Notes: generated by a model not told the origin, from the letters alone. Shown: positions 19,970 to 29,625, numbered from the stretch's first letter. The stretch: 64,000 bases of DNA from Flavobacterium branchiicola (GCF_018383905.1 NZ_JAGYWA010000002.1:193262-257261); one strand, 5' to 3'. Translations and numbers: made by a program.

Positions 19970-20389
19970 CTAACTAATTAATTCCGCAGACAATGTAATG
20001 GTAGTATTTAATAATTTAGAAATTGGGCAAATCTCTTTGGCTTTAGCCGCTGTTGCCGCAAATTCTTCAGCAGAAATAGAAGGAACTTTTCCTTTTAAAT
20101 CCAAATGGATTAAAGTTATGGTACCATCTTCAAAAGTTACTGTAGCCTCTGTCGTTAAATCATCAGCAGTAAAACCTCCCTCGTTTAATAAAAAACTTAA
20201 TTGCATTGTAAAACAGCCTGAATGAGCTGCTGCAACTAATTCTTCCGGATTTGTTCCTACGCCGTCTGCAAATCGTGTTTTAAATGATAGCTGAGCATTA
20301 TCCAGAGTTGTACTTTGTGTGCTTATTGATCCTGTTCCTTCCATTCCGGTTCCTTTCCAGTTGGCGTGTGCTTTTCTTGTAAATTTCAT
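19970..20389 (-). CDS. OsmC-family peroxiredoxin
   Basis: 139-residue OsmC/Ohr-superfamily protein. Both redox cysteines are visible: Cys59 in AAHSGCFTMQLS and Cys121 in EICPISKLL. Arg39 of the conserved FKTRFADG segment probably helps position the peroxide. The TRKAHANWKGTGMEGTGSIST start and GTNPEELVAAAHSGCF are typical of the OsmC rather than the Ohr subgroup. It would reduce organic hydroperoxides in the cytoplasm. It is a single gene sharing a bidirectional terminator with the TPR gene. Confidence 0.93.
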   Translation of the reverse strand: MKFTRKAHANWKGTGMEGTGSISTQSTTLDNAQLSFKTRFADGVGTNPEELVAAAHSGCFTMQLSFLLNEGGFTADDLTTEATVTFEDGTITLIHLDLKGKVPSISAEEFAATAAKAKEICPISKLLNTTITLSAELIS

Positions 20390-20628
20390 ATTCTTATTTA
20401 TTTAAAAATTATTGTTAAATGTTATTTGTTTGATTATTAGTTAATAGTGGTAACTCAAATATAATCAATATTTTGCAAAATAATTTTATGAAATTTAATG
20501 AGAATGTTAAGTTTTAGGTTTGTATTGTGGTGGTATTTAACCGCAAAGTGCACAAAGACTTTTTGTATGTGCTGTTTTTTAGAAATACAAAGTTCGCAAA
20601 GCTTTGTCTTATGGAATTGTGCGCAATA

Positions 20629-20732
20629 TTGTCATCCCGAGGAACGAGGGATCTCCGCAAGTAACTCTACAAAGATTGGTAATATTGTTTGCGGAGCTGC
20701 ATGTGAAGATCCCTCGTTCCTCGGGATGACAA
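20629..20732. repeat. perfect 26-bp inverted repeat (TGTCAT hairpin family)
   Basis: Arms 20629-20654 and 20707-20732 are perfect inverse copies (TTGTCATCCCGAGGAACGAG...). An inner CCGCAA / TTGCGG pair extends the stem. It is the same family as the hairpins at 115-204, 313-402, 511-600 and 44596-44698, but with CC instead of TT in both arms. Confidence 0.93.
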
Positions 20733-20756
20733 AAAATGGCGATAAAATGACTCCAA

Positions 20757-20796
20757 CAAAAAAAGGTGCAACGAAAATATCATTACACCTTTTTTA
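20757..20796 (-). terminator. terminator of the DUF349 gene
   Basis: AAAAAAGGTG / ACACCTTTTTT stem, U-rich on the minus strand. Confidence 0.75.
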
Positions 20797-20819
20797 ATTA
20801 TTTGCAGAAACTTAGAGAC

Positions 20820-22811
20820 TTATTCTTGTCCCAAGTTTCTTAATTGTTTTAGTTTGTCTTTCCAAACTTCAAGGCTTTCCTTGTGAATGGCAATGTTTTT
20901 ACGAACCTCAAGAACAATTGAATTTTCTTTTTTAGCATTTTTTGTATTAGCAAAAAACTGAATATTGTTCTCTAATTGGAAAATTTCATTTTGTACTTCT
21001 TCAATTTTACGCATTAAGAAAATCTTTTCGTTGTCCAGTTTACGAGTGTCGTTACTATCAGACAATGAATCGATTCTGTTTGCAAAACGCATCATTTCAG
21101 TTTCTTTTTTGCTTAAACTTAGTTTTTCAAAAAGAGCATCTAAAATTTTATTGAATTTACCTTCAATATGGCGTCTTGAAAAAGGTACTTTTCCGTAGGC
21201 TTTCCAGTTTTCGATGTGTTTTTTAATAGCATCAAGATCTGTTTTATGATCTCCGGTTAACTGATAAGCTCTTAAAATATCCAGATATGCTTTTTTGTTA
21301 TCAAAAGCAGCTACCTCATCTACGTTTTCTTCAGATTTGTGCTCTTTTAATTTATCAAAATAATGGTTGCAGGCATCCTTAAATTCTTTCCAGATTTTGT
21401 CTGAATATTTTTTAGGCACATGACCAATTTGTTTCCATTCTTCCTGAATTTGCTTCATAACCGGAGTTGTGGCGCCAAAATCAGTACTTTCCTGAAGTTC
21501 TTTGGCTTTTGCAACCAAAGCCATCTTTTTATTTAAATTATCGTTCTGGTCTTTTTTGATGTCTTTGTAAAACGAGTTTTTAAAAGCATTAAAATTTCTA
21601 ACAGAAGTTTTAAACGCAGCCCAGGTTTCTTCATTGACTTCTGAAGGTACTTTTCCGGCAGCGAAAAACTCATTTCTAAGTCCTTCAACTTTCTGAATTT
21701 GTACCAGCCATTGAGAGTGCGAGTTTACTTTTTCGGTTCCTAAAACTTCAATTTTACCAATAATTTCTTTTTTGATTTCAAGATTTTGTTGTTCGTTTGC
21801 TCTTTGGCTTTCGAATAAAACTTCTCTTTTATCATGAATTTTTTTAGTCAGTTCGCTAAATTTATTCCAGATAACATCACGGTGTTCCTTAGAAACGGGA
21901 CCAATATCTTCTTTCCAGATTCGGTGTAAATCCTGTAATTCACGGAAAGCTTTGCTAATATCAGTTTCATTTAATAACTCTTCAACTCGCGCAATTATTT
22001 TTTGCTTTTGATCTAAATTGTATTTAAAATCTAAATCTCTTGCTTCACGATCTAAGTGTAAATAGTCGTAGAAATTTTCAACATGAAAATGGTAATTATT
22101 CCAAACGTGATTGTATTTATCTTTCGGAATTGCTCCTGCATTTTTCCATCTTTCTCGTAAATCATTAAAATGTTTAAGAGTGTCTTTGATGTTTTCCTGA
22201 GGATTGATAAGTTCTTTTAACTCTTCAACAATAGCAAGTCTCGCGTCTAAATTTGTTTTTAGATTGGTTTGTAAATGTTTGAAATGAACATTTCTTTTTT
22301 CTCTAAAAACATTGTAGTATTCGTCAAATTTAGATTTTAAAGGAGAGTGATATTCGAATTCTTCATTCGGATCTTCTTTAGAAGCATTGAATTCTTCTTT
22401 TTTCTCTTCTATAAGATGGTTGTATTGTAATAAAAAGGACTTTTTAATTTCTTCTATATGATCTTTTACAGACATCACTTTGTCTGTCTGAATCAGTTTT
22501 TTTAGTTCATCAACAAGAGAATCCATAGAAAACGTGTGATAATCCTGCATAGGGATATCATGACGCTCTTTTAGCGTTTCATCTTCGCTTTCTTCGGCAT
22601 TAGAATTTGTAATAGCATCTAATGCACTTTGATGATTATCTTCTTCTGTAACGGCTGTGTTTTCGCTTTCAATTTCTGAATCTAAATTCACATTTTCAGC
22701 AGCAGTTTCAGAACTCAGTGTTTGAGTTGTATCATCTTGAATAGAATCAGTAATTTCGATTCCTAATTTTCCGTCTGCTTCTTGCAGGTTATCATTCTTT
22801 TCTTCTAACAT
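20820..22811 (-). CDS. DUF349 domain protein
   Basis: 663-residue soluble, highly charged helical protein. The N-terminal 100 residues are acidic and low in complexity. After that come about five DUF349 repeats, each with the pattern W-x-x-x-G-x-(I/V)-P-x7-W-x2-(F/Y) (for example RERWKNAGAIPKDKYNHVWNNY, EEWKQIGHVPKKYSDKIWKEF and ENWKAYGKVPFSRRHIEGKF). A coiled coil ends the protein. The function is not established; the family is widespread in Bacteroidota. A TTTG-N19-TATCTTTC promoter lies upstream. Confidence 0.92.
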   Translation of the reverse strand: MLEEKNDNLQEADGKLGIEITDSIQDDTTQTLSSETAAENVNLDSEIESENTAVTEEDNHQSALDAITNSNAEESEDETLKERHDIPMQDYHTFSMDSLVDELKKLIQTDKVMSVKDHIEEIKKSFLLQYNHLIEEKKEEFNASKEDPNEEFEYHSPLKSKFDEYYNVFREKRNVHFKHLQTNLKTNLDARLAIVEELKELINPQENIKDTLKHFNDLRERWKNAGAIPKDKYNHVWNNYHFHVENFYDYLHLDREARDLDFKYNLDQKQKIIARVEELLNETDISKAFRELQDLHRIWKEDIGPVSKEHRDVIWNKFSELTKKIHDKREVLFESQRANEQQNLEIKKEIIGKIEVLGTEKVNSHSQWLVQIQKVEGLRNEFFAAGKVPSEVNEETWAAFKTSVRNFNAFKNSFYKDIKKDQNDNLNKKMALVAKAKELQESTDFGATTPVMKQIQEEWKQIGHVPKKYSDKIWKEFKDACNHYFDKLKEHKSEENVDEVAAFDNKKAYLDILRAYQLTGDHKTDLDAIKKHIENWKAYGKVPFSRRHIEGKFNKILDALFEKLSLSKKETEMMRFANRIDSLSDSNDTRKLDNEKIFLMRKIEEVQNEIFQLENNIQFFANTKNAKKENSIVLEVRKNIAIHKESLEVWKDKLKQLRNLGQE

Positions 22812-22845
22812 TTTTAAATGTATAAGGTTTTTACTTTAACAGAGC

Positions 22846-22876
22846 GAAAGATAGTAAAGGTGTTTCTAAATACAAA
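22846..22876 (-). promoter_or_regulatory. promoter of the DUF349 gene
   Basis: TTTG at 22873-22876, 19-nt spacer, TATCTTTC at 22846-22853 (one mismatch to TANNTTTG), 34 nt before the ATG. Confidence 0.6.
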
Positions 22877-23058
22877 ATAAATCGTTTGTTTATACGCTAT
22901 TTAGCGATGAAATTCTTATTGTTTGGCTTGATTTAGCAGTATGATATGCTGGTTTTTGCTGATTTAATTGATAAGATAGAAATAATACTTTTATGATTTT
23001 TTGATGAAAAAGAAAGGAATTAAAAGAAATTTCGGCTGAATTAATGATTTGTTTCGAA

Positions 23059-23811
23059 TTAAAACAAAATAAGCAGACCAACTTCTACACCAAAATTATA
23101 TGCTTTTTCACCACCAAAAGCTACGCTGGGATGTACATAAACCAAGTTTGTGGGAGTGATTTTTCGGCCAAATTCCATAAAAGCATTGTTCTGAAAACCA
23201 TCGAGAACATAATTATATCTAAAAGCGACATCTGTAGCAATCCAGTTTTTACCAAAAAACCATAAAAAATTGTTTTCTAAAAGGCTGACGCTAACATCGC
23301 TTCTGTTACTTGATCCTGCAAAACTTTGGGAATGTTCGACAGTCGCAATCCATAAAAATTTCTTTTGTTTGAAGTATTTCGCAAATATACCAGCGGGAAT
23401 AACTACCCATTTTCCGGTACCAAAACTTGGATCTGCGGCAGAATTTGAAATGACACGGGTTCTAAGACCAATACCATTATTTTTTTTAAAGTATGGAATG
23501 TAGCTTATTCCTGCACCAATATCACCAAGTCCGGTTTGGTTTACAGAACTTGAGTTTGTTGAAATTAAAGGAAGATCAAATCTCAGATTCCAGGCTTTAT
23601 TGCCAATTGGTTGTAAAACACGTAAATCGGTAGTATTGAAAGAACCATTCTTGGTATCTAAATACTCGTTGTATATTAGAATAGTTTGCAGAAAATAGTG
23701 ATATCGGGGTTCCGAGAACGGACTATTGCTTCTGTCGACATCTTCATCTTGTGCTGATGCAATAGATGTAATAAGAAAAAAAATGCTAAAGTAAAGTAAT
23801 TGTTTTTTCAT
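23059..23811 (-). CDS. outer-membrane beta-barrel protein
   Basis: 250-residue protein with a signal peptide (MKKQLLYFSIFFLITSIASA, cleavage before QDEDVD). Alternating amphipathic strands follow (WNLRFDLPLI, GIGLRTRVIS, IATDVAFRYNYVL, NFGVEVGLLILF), ending in Phe as outer-membrane barrels do. It resembles the loosely defined bacterial transporter/phenol MetA-like barrel group. The substrate is unknown. It lies 55 bp after aroE on the same strand; co-transcription is possible. Confidence 0.82.
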   Translation of the reverse strand: MKKQLLYFSIFFLITSIASAQDEDVDRSNSPFSEPRYHYFLQTILIYNEYLDTKNGSFNTTDLRVLQPIGNKAWNLRFDLPLISTNSSSVNQTGLGDIGAGISYIPYFKKNNGIGLRTRVISNSAADPSFGTGKWVVIPAGIFAKYFKQKKFLWIATVEHSQSFAGSSNRSDVSVSLLENNFLWFFGKNWIATDVAFRYNYVLDGFQNNAFMEFGRKITPTNLVYVHPSVAFGGEKAYNFGVEVGLLILF

Positions 23812-23866
23812 AACTATCTACAAATGAGTAGACTAATTTACAAAAATTACTTTAACATTTTATTTT

Positions 23867-24616
23867 TTATTTGTTCCAGATTTTCCATGCTTTTTCTGCC
23901 TGAAAAATTAGCATATCATAACCATTCTTAATTACCGCGCCTCGTTCTTTTGCATTTTTTAAAAACTGAGTTTCTGCAGGATTATAAATTAAATCGTAAG
24001 CAATATGTTTATCAGTAAAAAACTCATAAGGAAGATCAGGACAAGCCTCAATATTTGGGCTTGTTCCCACGGGCGTGCAATTGATAATAATTTGGAAATT
24101 ATCAAAAGTAGTGGCATTAATTAAATTATAATCAATGATGTTTTCTTTCGCTTCTCTTGAAACAAAAGTATAAGGAATATTAAGTTCATCCAATGCAAAA
24201 GCAACACCTTTTGATGCACCTCCGGTACCTAAAATCAGTGCTTTTTTATGATGTGGCTCTAATAATGGTTTTAATGATTTTTTAAAGCCGTAATAATCGG
24301 TGTTGTATCCTTTCAATTTTCCACTTTTGGTAAATTTGATTGTGTTTACAGCGCCAATTAGTTGTGCTTTTTTGGATAATTTATCTAAATAAGGAATGAC
24401 TTGTTCTTTGTACGGAATCGTAACATTAAGCCCTTTTAAATCCGGATTGTTTTTGATTAATCCGGTAAGGTGATCAATTTCAGAAATGTCAAAATTTTCG
24501 TAGCTGTTGCCGGCAAAAACTTCGTCGCTAAATTTTTCTGTAAAATACCCTTTTGAAAATGAGTAGCTAATATTACGGCCTAACAAGCCAAATCGTCTTT
24601 TTAGAATACCTATCAT
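23867..24616 (-). CDS. aroE: shikimate dehydrogenase
   Basis: 249-residue enzyme reducing 3-dehydroshikimate to shikimate with NADPH, in the chorismate pathway. It shows the substrate-binding SYSFSKGYF (the SxS motif), the catalytic Lys in NVTIPYKEQV (about residue 69), GYNTDYYGF and the glycine-rich nucleotide loop LGTGGASKGVAFAL. It is somewhat shorter than E. coli AroE but normal for Bacteroidota. Its ATG at 24616 directly abuts the stop of the upstream TPR gene, so translation is probably coupled. Confidence 0.95.
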   Translation of the reverse strand: MIGILKRRFGLLGRNISYSFSKGYFTEKFSDEVFAGNSYENFDISEIDHLTGLIKNNPDLKGLNVTIPYKEQVIPYLDKLSKKAQLIGAVNTIKFTKSGKLKGYNTDYYGFKKSLKPLLEPHHKKALILGTGGASKGVAFALDELNIPYTFVSREAKENIIDYNLINATTFDNFQIIINCTPVGTSPNIEACPDLPYEFFTDKHIAYDLIYNPAETQFLKNAKERGAVIKNGYDMLIFQAEKAWKIWNK

Positions 24617-26011
24617 TTATTTTCTGTGTTTTTCTATGTAATTTTTCACCATTTTTTTTGACCATACAACCGGAAATAAATCTTCGATTAAAATGTAGTT
24701 ATCAAAGTTTAAACGTAACGCATTGCTTAAATGAAACTTTGCCTTTGTGTTGTCTTGAATCATAAAATACAAACCGGCCAAACGATATTCGATTTCGTTT
24801 TCTTCCGGAAAATATTCAGTTGCTTGTAATAAAGTCTGAATAGCGCTTTCAAATTCACCTAAGAACTGAAGAATATCAACCCAAAACAACCAGGTATCTA
24901 AAGCGTAATCTCCAAATTCTACTGCTTTTCTATAGCCAAATTCAGCTTCTTCAAAAAAGTTCATTTGTTTGTTAATCGTTGCATAACGCTTCCAGTACAA
25001 ACGATTCTGATTGTCGATTGCTAATGCTTTATTAACAAAGAATAATGCTTTCTGATAATTCTTCTGACGTACGTAAAAATCGGTTATCGCAATCCAGCCT
25101 TTGTCTAAAAGCGGATCTTCATGAACAGTTTGGTTATAATACTGAAGTGCTTTTACAGCATTTCCCAGTTTTTCATAACATTTTCCAATTCGCAATAAAG
25201 CATAGGAAGTTGCATCGTCTAATTCTATTGTACGATTATAGCTTTCAATAGCTTCTGCGTATTTTTTTAGACGCTCATACGATTTTGCTTTTTCCATAAA
25301 TGCACCTAAAAACTCGTCGTCAATCAGGGTTGCGTAGTCAAAAGCACGAATAGCATTTTCATATTCTTTTACGCCATAGTGAAGACGCCCAAGCTGATGC
25401 CAGGCAATTTCGCTGTATGGGTTTTTATTGATGTAGTCGTTAAGATAAGCAATGGCTTCCTGGTTTTGATCTAAAAATTCAAAACAATAAACCACATTAT
25501 ATAAAGCAGACTGATCTTCTAAATCTTCTTCAAGACATTTTATAAAACTGTCTTTTGCCATCTCAAGGTTATCCATAAAAAGATACTCCATTCCAATCAA
25601 GTTGTACACGTCGGCATAATCGTCTGTATATTGCAGGGCGATTTTAAGTAATTCTACCGCTTTTTCGTGTTGATCTCTTTTAGAACAGATATTGGCTTTC
25701 TGGATATAAATTTCCTCGTTGTTAGGTTCAATTGCATACAACTCATTCAAAAGCTTTTCAGCGATTTCCAGTTTGTCATCGTAAACCAGCATTTCTACTT
25801 GTACTAATTTTAAGCCTGTAGATTTTGGATGTTGGTCTAATGCAAGTTTTAAGGCCTTTTTTGCTAAATTAGCCTTGCCTATATCTAAATAATGAAGAAT
25901 AATTTCTTCAAATTCTTCAGAATCAAAAAAGAGTACTTTGTTAGTTTTTAACATCGACTCAAATTTGGATAGGGATAGGTTATAATCTTCTTCTTCGTTG
26001 CTTAATTGCAT
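24617..26011 (-). CDS. tetratricopeptide-repeat protein
   Basis: 464-residue soluble protein without a signal peptide, made almost entirely of TPR units (for example SALYNVVYCFEFLDQNQEAIAYLNDYINKNPY, TSYALLRIGKCYEKLGNAVKALQYYNQTVHEDP). It is likely a cytoplasmic protein-interaction scaffold. It is the first gene of an operon with aroE (zero-base spacing), a conserved flavobacterial pairing to my recollection. No partner can be named from sequence. Confidence 0.9.
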   Translation of the reverse strand: MQLSNEEEDYNLSLSKFESMLKTNKVLFFDSEEFEEIILHYLDIGKANLAKKALKLALDQHPKSTGLKLVQVEMLVYDDKLEIAEKLLNELYAIEPNNEEIYIQKANICSKRDQHEKAVELLKIALQYTDDYADVYNLIGMEYLFMDNLEMAKDSFIKCLEEDLEDQSALYNVVYCFEFLDQNQEAIAYLNDYINKNPYSEIAWHQLGRLHYGVKEYENAIRAFDYATLIDDEFLGAFMEKAKSYERLKKYAEAIESYNRTIELDDATSYALLRIGKCYEKLGNAVKALQYYNQTVHEDPLLDKGWIAITDFYVRQKNYQKALFFVNKALAIDNQNRLYWKRYATINKQMNFFEEAEFGYRKAVEFGDYALDTWLFWVDILQFLGEFESAIQTLLQATEYFPEENEIEYRLAGLYFMIQDNTKAKFHLSNALRLNFDNYILIEDLFPVVWSKKMVKNYIEKHRK

Positions 26012-26284
26012 ACTTTGTTTTATTTGAAATTAGCCTGTTATAAAATTAGGCAACCATATTATTGATGTGGGGCGGGAAAACTAATTGTTGTGAACAATTT
26101 AATTAACAATATGGACAGAATTTACGTTCTGTTTTTAGTCATAATCTTCTGATATATAAAAGATTATTTAATTATTATTTGAATTTGTAAATCATTAATA
26201 TTCACTTCTTAAAGGATATTATGATTTGTTTTTTTGACTTAAGTGAATTTCATTTTATTGATTGACTTAAAATCTTTTGAATCT

Positions 26285-27481
26285 TTATTTTGCTGCCTCT
26301 GCCTTCATTATTTCGTCCATAACATTCAAAATGATGGCACAACCTTCTTTGATTTCTTCTTCAGAAATGGTTAACGGCGGTGTTATTCTGATAGCGCATC
26401 CTTCGAATAATAACCAAAATAGAATAAGACCTTTATCCTGACAGTTTAAAATAACCTGATTGGTAATTTCTGCAGTTTCAGTCATTGCAGCAAGCATTAA
26501 TCCCTTTCCTCTAACTTCTTTTATCAAAGGATGTACCAAAAGCGATCTGAAGAGTTTTTCTTTCTCCAATGCTTTTGCCATTAAATTTGTTTCAGTTAAT
26601 TCCTGCAAAGTAGCCAAACAAGCTGACGCAATGACAGGATGCCCTCCAAAGGTTGTGATATGACCCAATTTAGGATTTTCGGTTAAAAGATCCATTTTTT
26701 CTGCCGAAGCTGTAAAAGCCCCAACAGGCATTCCGCCTCCCATACCTTTTCCCATAACCACAATATCCGGAACGACATCGTAGTTTTGAAACCCGAAAAG
26801 TTTTCCGGTTCTTCCAAAACCGGGCTGAATTTCGTCAACAATCATCAAAGCTCCAACTTCATCACAACGTTTACGAACTTTTTGTAAAAAGTTATTTTCC
26901 GGCTGAATAAATCCTGCACCGCCCTGAATAGTTTCTAACAGAATAGCAGCAGTTCTTGTCGTTATTTTTTGTAAATCTTCTTCGTTGTTGAAGGTAATAA
27001 AATCAACATCCGGAAGTAAAGGTCTAAAAGCTTGTTTGCGCTCTTCAAATCCCATAACACTCATAGAGCCCATTGTGTTTCCGTGATAAGCATTATGGCA
27101 AGAAATAAGCTGACTGCGGCCTGTAACTCTTTTGGCTAATTTTAAAGAGCCTTCAATAGCTTCTGTTCCTGAATTTACTAAATAAGTTTTGCTTAAAGAT
27201 TCCGGCAGGAGTGAAGCCATTAATTTGCAATATTCTACGGCTGGACTTTGTGAGTATTCACCGTAAACCATTACATGCGAATATTTATCCAACTGGTCTT
27301 TTATCGCCTGATTTACTCTAGGGTGTTGATGCCCAAGCGTGCAAGCCGAAACTCCGGCAACAAAATCTAAATATTTTTTATCGTTTGTGTCGTAGATATA
27401 AGAGCCAACGGCATGTGAAACTTCCATTCCTAGCGGATATGGAGAAGTTTGTGCCTGATATTTTATAAAATCTGGATTCAT
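26285..27481 (-). CDS. class-III aminotransferase
   Basis: 398-residue PLP enzyme of the acetylornithine/ornithine/4-aminobutyrate aminotransferase class. PLP-binding Lys245 lies in VVMGKGMGGGMPVGAF, and the cofactor-stacking DEIQPGFGRTG is at 216-226. The NSGTEAIEGSLKLAKR phosphate-binding loop and FGGHPVIASA motif are also present. It transfers an amino group from an omega- or alpha-amino donor to 2-oxoglutarate; the substrate cannot be fixed from sequence, and no arginine-pathway gene is nearby. Its -7 box falls inside a dispersed repeat (27502-27509). Confidence 0.9.
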   Translation of the reverse strand: MNPDFIKYQAQTSPYPLGMEVSHAVGSYIYDTNDKKYLDFVAGVSACTLGHQHPRVNQAIKDQLDKYSHVMVYGEYSQSPAVEYCKLMASLLPESLSKTYLVNSGTEAIEGSLKLAKRVTGRSQLISCHNAYHGNTMGSMSVMGFEERKQAFRPLLPDVDFITFNNEEDLQKITTRTAAILLETIQGGAGFIQPENNFLQKVRKRCDEVGALMIVDEIQPGFGRTGKLFGFQNYDVVPDIVVMGKGMGGGMPVGAFTASAEKMDLLTENPKLGHITTFGGHPVIASACLATLQELTETNLMAKALEKEKLFRSLLVHPLIKEVRGKGLMLAAMTETAEITNQVILNCQDKGLILFWLLFEGCAIRITPPLTISEEEIKEGCAIILNVMDEIMKAEAAK

Positions 27482-27485
27482 TTTT

Positions 27486-27526
27486 TTAAGGTTCTAAGTA
27501 GCAAAGGTACTAAGGTTCTAAGGTTT
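27486..27526. repeat. AAGGTTCTAAG-family repeat upstream of the aminotransferase gene
   Basis: TTAAGGTTCTAAGTAGCAAAGG and ACTAAGGTTCTAAGG copies of the dispersed repeat. On the minus strand they contain TACCTTTG, a match to the -7 consensus. Confidence 0.8.
27502..27509 (-). promoter_or_regulatory. -7 box for the aminotransferase gene within a repeat
   Basis: TACCTTTG matches TANNTTTG, 20 nt before the ATG at 27481. Confidence 0.5.
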
Positions 27527-27528
27527 TA

Positions 27529-27566
27529 ATTTTAGGCTTAGGTTAAGTTTATTAGCTAAAGCCTAA
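27529..27566 (-). terminator. possible terminator after the OstA-like gene
   Basis: TTAGGCTTTAG and its imperfect complement CTTAGGCCTAA-like arm form a weak stem downstream of the gene. Confidence 0.4.
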
Positions 27567-27652
27567 TTTTCTCTGGATGCTAAAAGCAAAAAAATTGAAT
27601 CAGTTACTTGCAAAAGTTTTATAAACTGACAATTGCATCCAAGAACAAAAAA

Positions 27653-29338
27653 CTATTTTTTATCTTTCGTACTTGTTTTTATTACAGGTTTAGCAACAGG
27701 TTTCTTCTTGTCGTAATTTAAAGTCTCTTTCCTGACTTTCATAGGGACTTCTTTATCTTTGGCTTCCTGATCTTTTCCTTGCTGAATTAATTTTTCGTTT
27801 TCATCATTTTCTTCTTTTGAGAAAATATCATCTTTAGATTTAATTCGTTCATCACCGCGCCAGACTAATCCTCTTAGTTTTCGTGCGTTTTCGGGTAAAT
27901 CGGCTTCAGGATAAATATCTCCGTCTACTTTATTAAAAAAGGTAATCGTTTCTACCGCATTGTTTTCTAAAATCAAATTGATTTTACTGCTCACGTTTTT
28001 ATTAATACCAATAAGCTCCTTTTCATCATTACGCATATAATAAACTACTTCGGTATTTTTAATGACATCTACATCATGCAATTTTCCTTCTTTAAATTTC
28101 CCAAACAAATTGAGCCCTTTTACCTGATTAAAACCGGTTCCGAGAGTATCCCGCGAGACGAGAAAAGTATTATTGAGGACTTTTAAAGAATCTAGTTTTT
28201 TAGTGTTATTATCACCAATTAAATGCATAACATCACCCGTAATCTGGTTGTCACCATTCCATAAAATAGGATTTCCAATCAGTTTGGTCAATGCCGTTTT
28301 AGAATTAGAATGAATAGAATCACATTTACCGCTCATATCTGTTTTGTAGAAACGTACATTATTGTAAGCTCTTAAAATTCTTTCGCCTTCTTTTCCGGTA
28401 ACCATTAATTTTTTTCCGTGAATATAAACCGAATCATTTTCGACTAAATTGATTGCGACCGCTCTTTTGGTAACAAACATAGAATCTTTCAGCTTATAAA
28501 TTTCAGCATAATGACCTTTTACAATTCCTTTATTTATCGAATCGGTAATTTTTACATTTCGCGTTGCCGATGCGAATTCGATATTTCGATTATAAAACAA
28601 ACTATCACCCTCGATGAGTCGGTCGTCGTATTTTATATACGATTTCCTTAAAAAGTGCGCCAGATTTTTCTTGGTGTCATAAAAACCTTTTTCTGTATAG
28701 ATGTAATTGGCTTTACTGGTAATGGTTGAAGGACCAAGCAAATAAGTATGTCCGGAATTACTGTAATAATCCAAATGATTGGATTTAATTACATATTTCG
28801 GATTTGTAATAGTAACTTCAGTCAGGAATTGAAATTTCTTCTGAGTCACATAATACGTACCAGATTTACTCACCAAAGTATTGTCTTTGTTTACAATTGT
28901 ACCTTTAGTATTATAAAAAACTTCCTGAACATTTCTGTCAAAGTTGATGGTATCTGTCTGTAAAGTGGCATCAGGCGAAGTCATAACGGCATTTCCTGTT
29001 GCAAATGCTTTTTTTAGGTTTCCGCTATACTCAGCATATTTACTATTCAAAAATAAGGTATCTCCCTGTACTAATTGTACATTTCCAAATGCTTTTAAGT
29101 AGTTTTCTTTCTGAAAAAAATAGGCTTTATTGCATGTAAGCACAACTCCATCGTGATTTACTTTTACATTTCCGGTTAGTAAAAGACCATCGGGTACTGC
29201 CACCTGATCGATATCAGAAAAGTCGGCATTCTCAATGACGATTGTTTTTGGGGTTTGTGCAGTTTTTTTGGCCTGCGCAGAAATAAATTGTACGCTAAGA
29301 AACAGACAATAAAATATGAAAAAGAGTGATTTCTTCAA
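27653..29338 (-). CDS. OstA/LptA-like LPS export protein
   Basis: 561-residue exported protein. The signal peptide spans about residues 1-21 (ending QFISA, before QAKK). OstA/LptA-type beta-jellyroll repeats follow (GLLLTGNVKVNHDGVVLTCNKAYFFQKENYLKAFGNVQLVQGDTLFLNSKYAEYSG). The C-terminal 60 residues are charged and Lys-rich. By family it should belong to the lipopolysaccharide transport bridge or its OstA-like relatives in Bacteroidota. The start is TTG: an in-frame TGA lies six codons upstream and the signal peptide begins exactly at the TTG, so no ATG is available. Confidence 0.88.
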   Translation of the reverse strand: MKKSLFFIFYCLFLSVQFISAQAKKTAQTPKTIVIENADFSDIDQVAVPDGLLLTGNVKVNHDGVVLTCNKAYFFQKENYLKAFGNVQLVQGDTLFLNSKYAEYSGNLKKAFATGNAVMTSPDATLQTDTINFDRNVQEVFYNTKGTIVNKDNTLVSKSGTYYVTQKKFQFLTEVTITNPKYVIKSNHLDYYSNSGHTYLLGPSTITSKANYIYTEKGFYDTKKNLAHFLRKSYIKYDDRLIEGDSLFYNRNIEFASATRNVKITDSINKGIVKGHYAEIYKLKDSMFVTKRAVAINLVENDSVYIHGKKLMVTGKEGERILRAYNNVRFYKTDMSGKCDSIHSNSKTALTKLIGNPILWNGDNQITGDVMHLIGDNNTKKLDSLKVLNNTFLVSRDTLGTGFNQVKGLNLFGKFKEGKLHDVDVIKNTEVVYYMRNDEKELIGINKNVSSKINLILENNAVETITFFNKVDGDIYPEADLPENARKLRGLVWRGDERIKSKDDIFSKEENDENEKLIQQGKDQEAKDKEVPMKVRKETLNYDKKKPVAKPVIKTSTKDKK

Positions 29339-29625
29339 CTGATTAAATTTTTGTCAAATTTATGAAAAAGGTTAGAACCTGTGGCCGATATTAGGATTAA
29401 TTTATAATTCAAAAACAAAGACTGCTTTGCGGTCGCTGTAATTGTATTTTTTATCAACAAAATAGCGAACTCTCACGTTGTAGTTCGTTATTTTTAATTG
29501 GTTTTTAAACAAATTTCAGCACGTTTTATTTGCGTTATAAAAATTAGATTAAATTTAGGAAACGGTTGTGTGGATTTAAATAAAAACCAACAATCTCAAA
29601 AACCGATCAGATTATATAAAAGAAC

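Larger units (their letters stand above)
20390..20819. other. intergenic region with repeats between osmC and the DUF349 gene
   Basis: Contains a CGCAAAG-family repeat (about 20540-20612, ending TACAAAGTTCGCAAAGC), the long hairpin at 20629-20732 and the DUF349-gene terminator at 20757-20796. No gene is supported here; the open frame at 20498-20797 is carried by the repeats. Confidence 0.8.
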
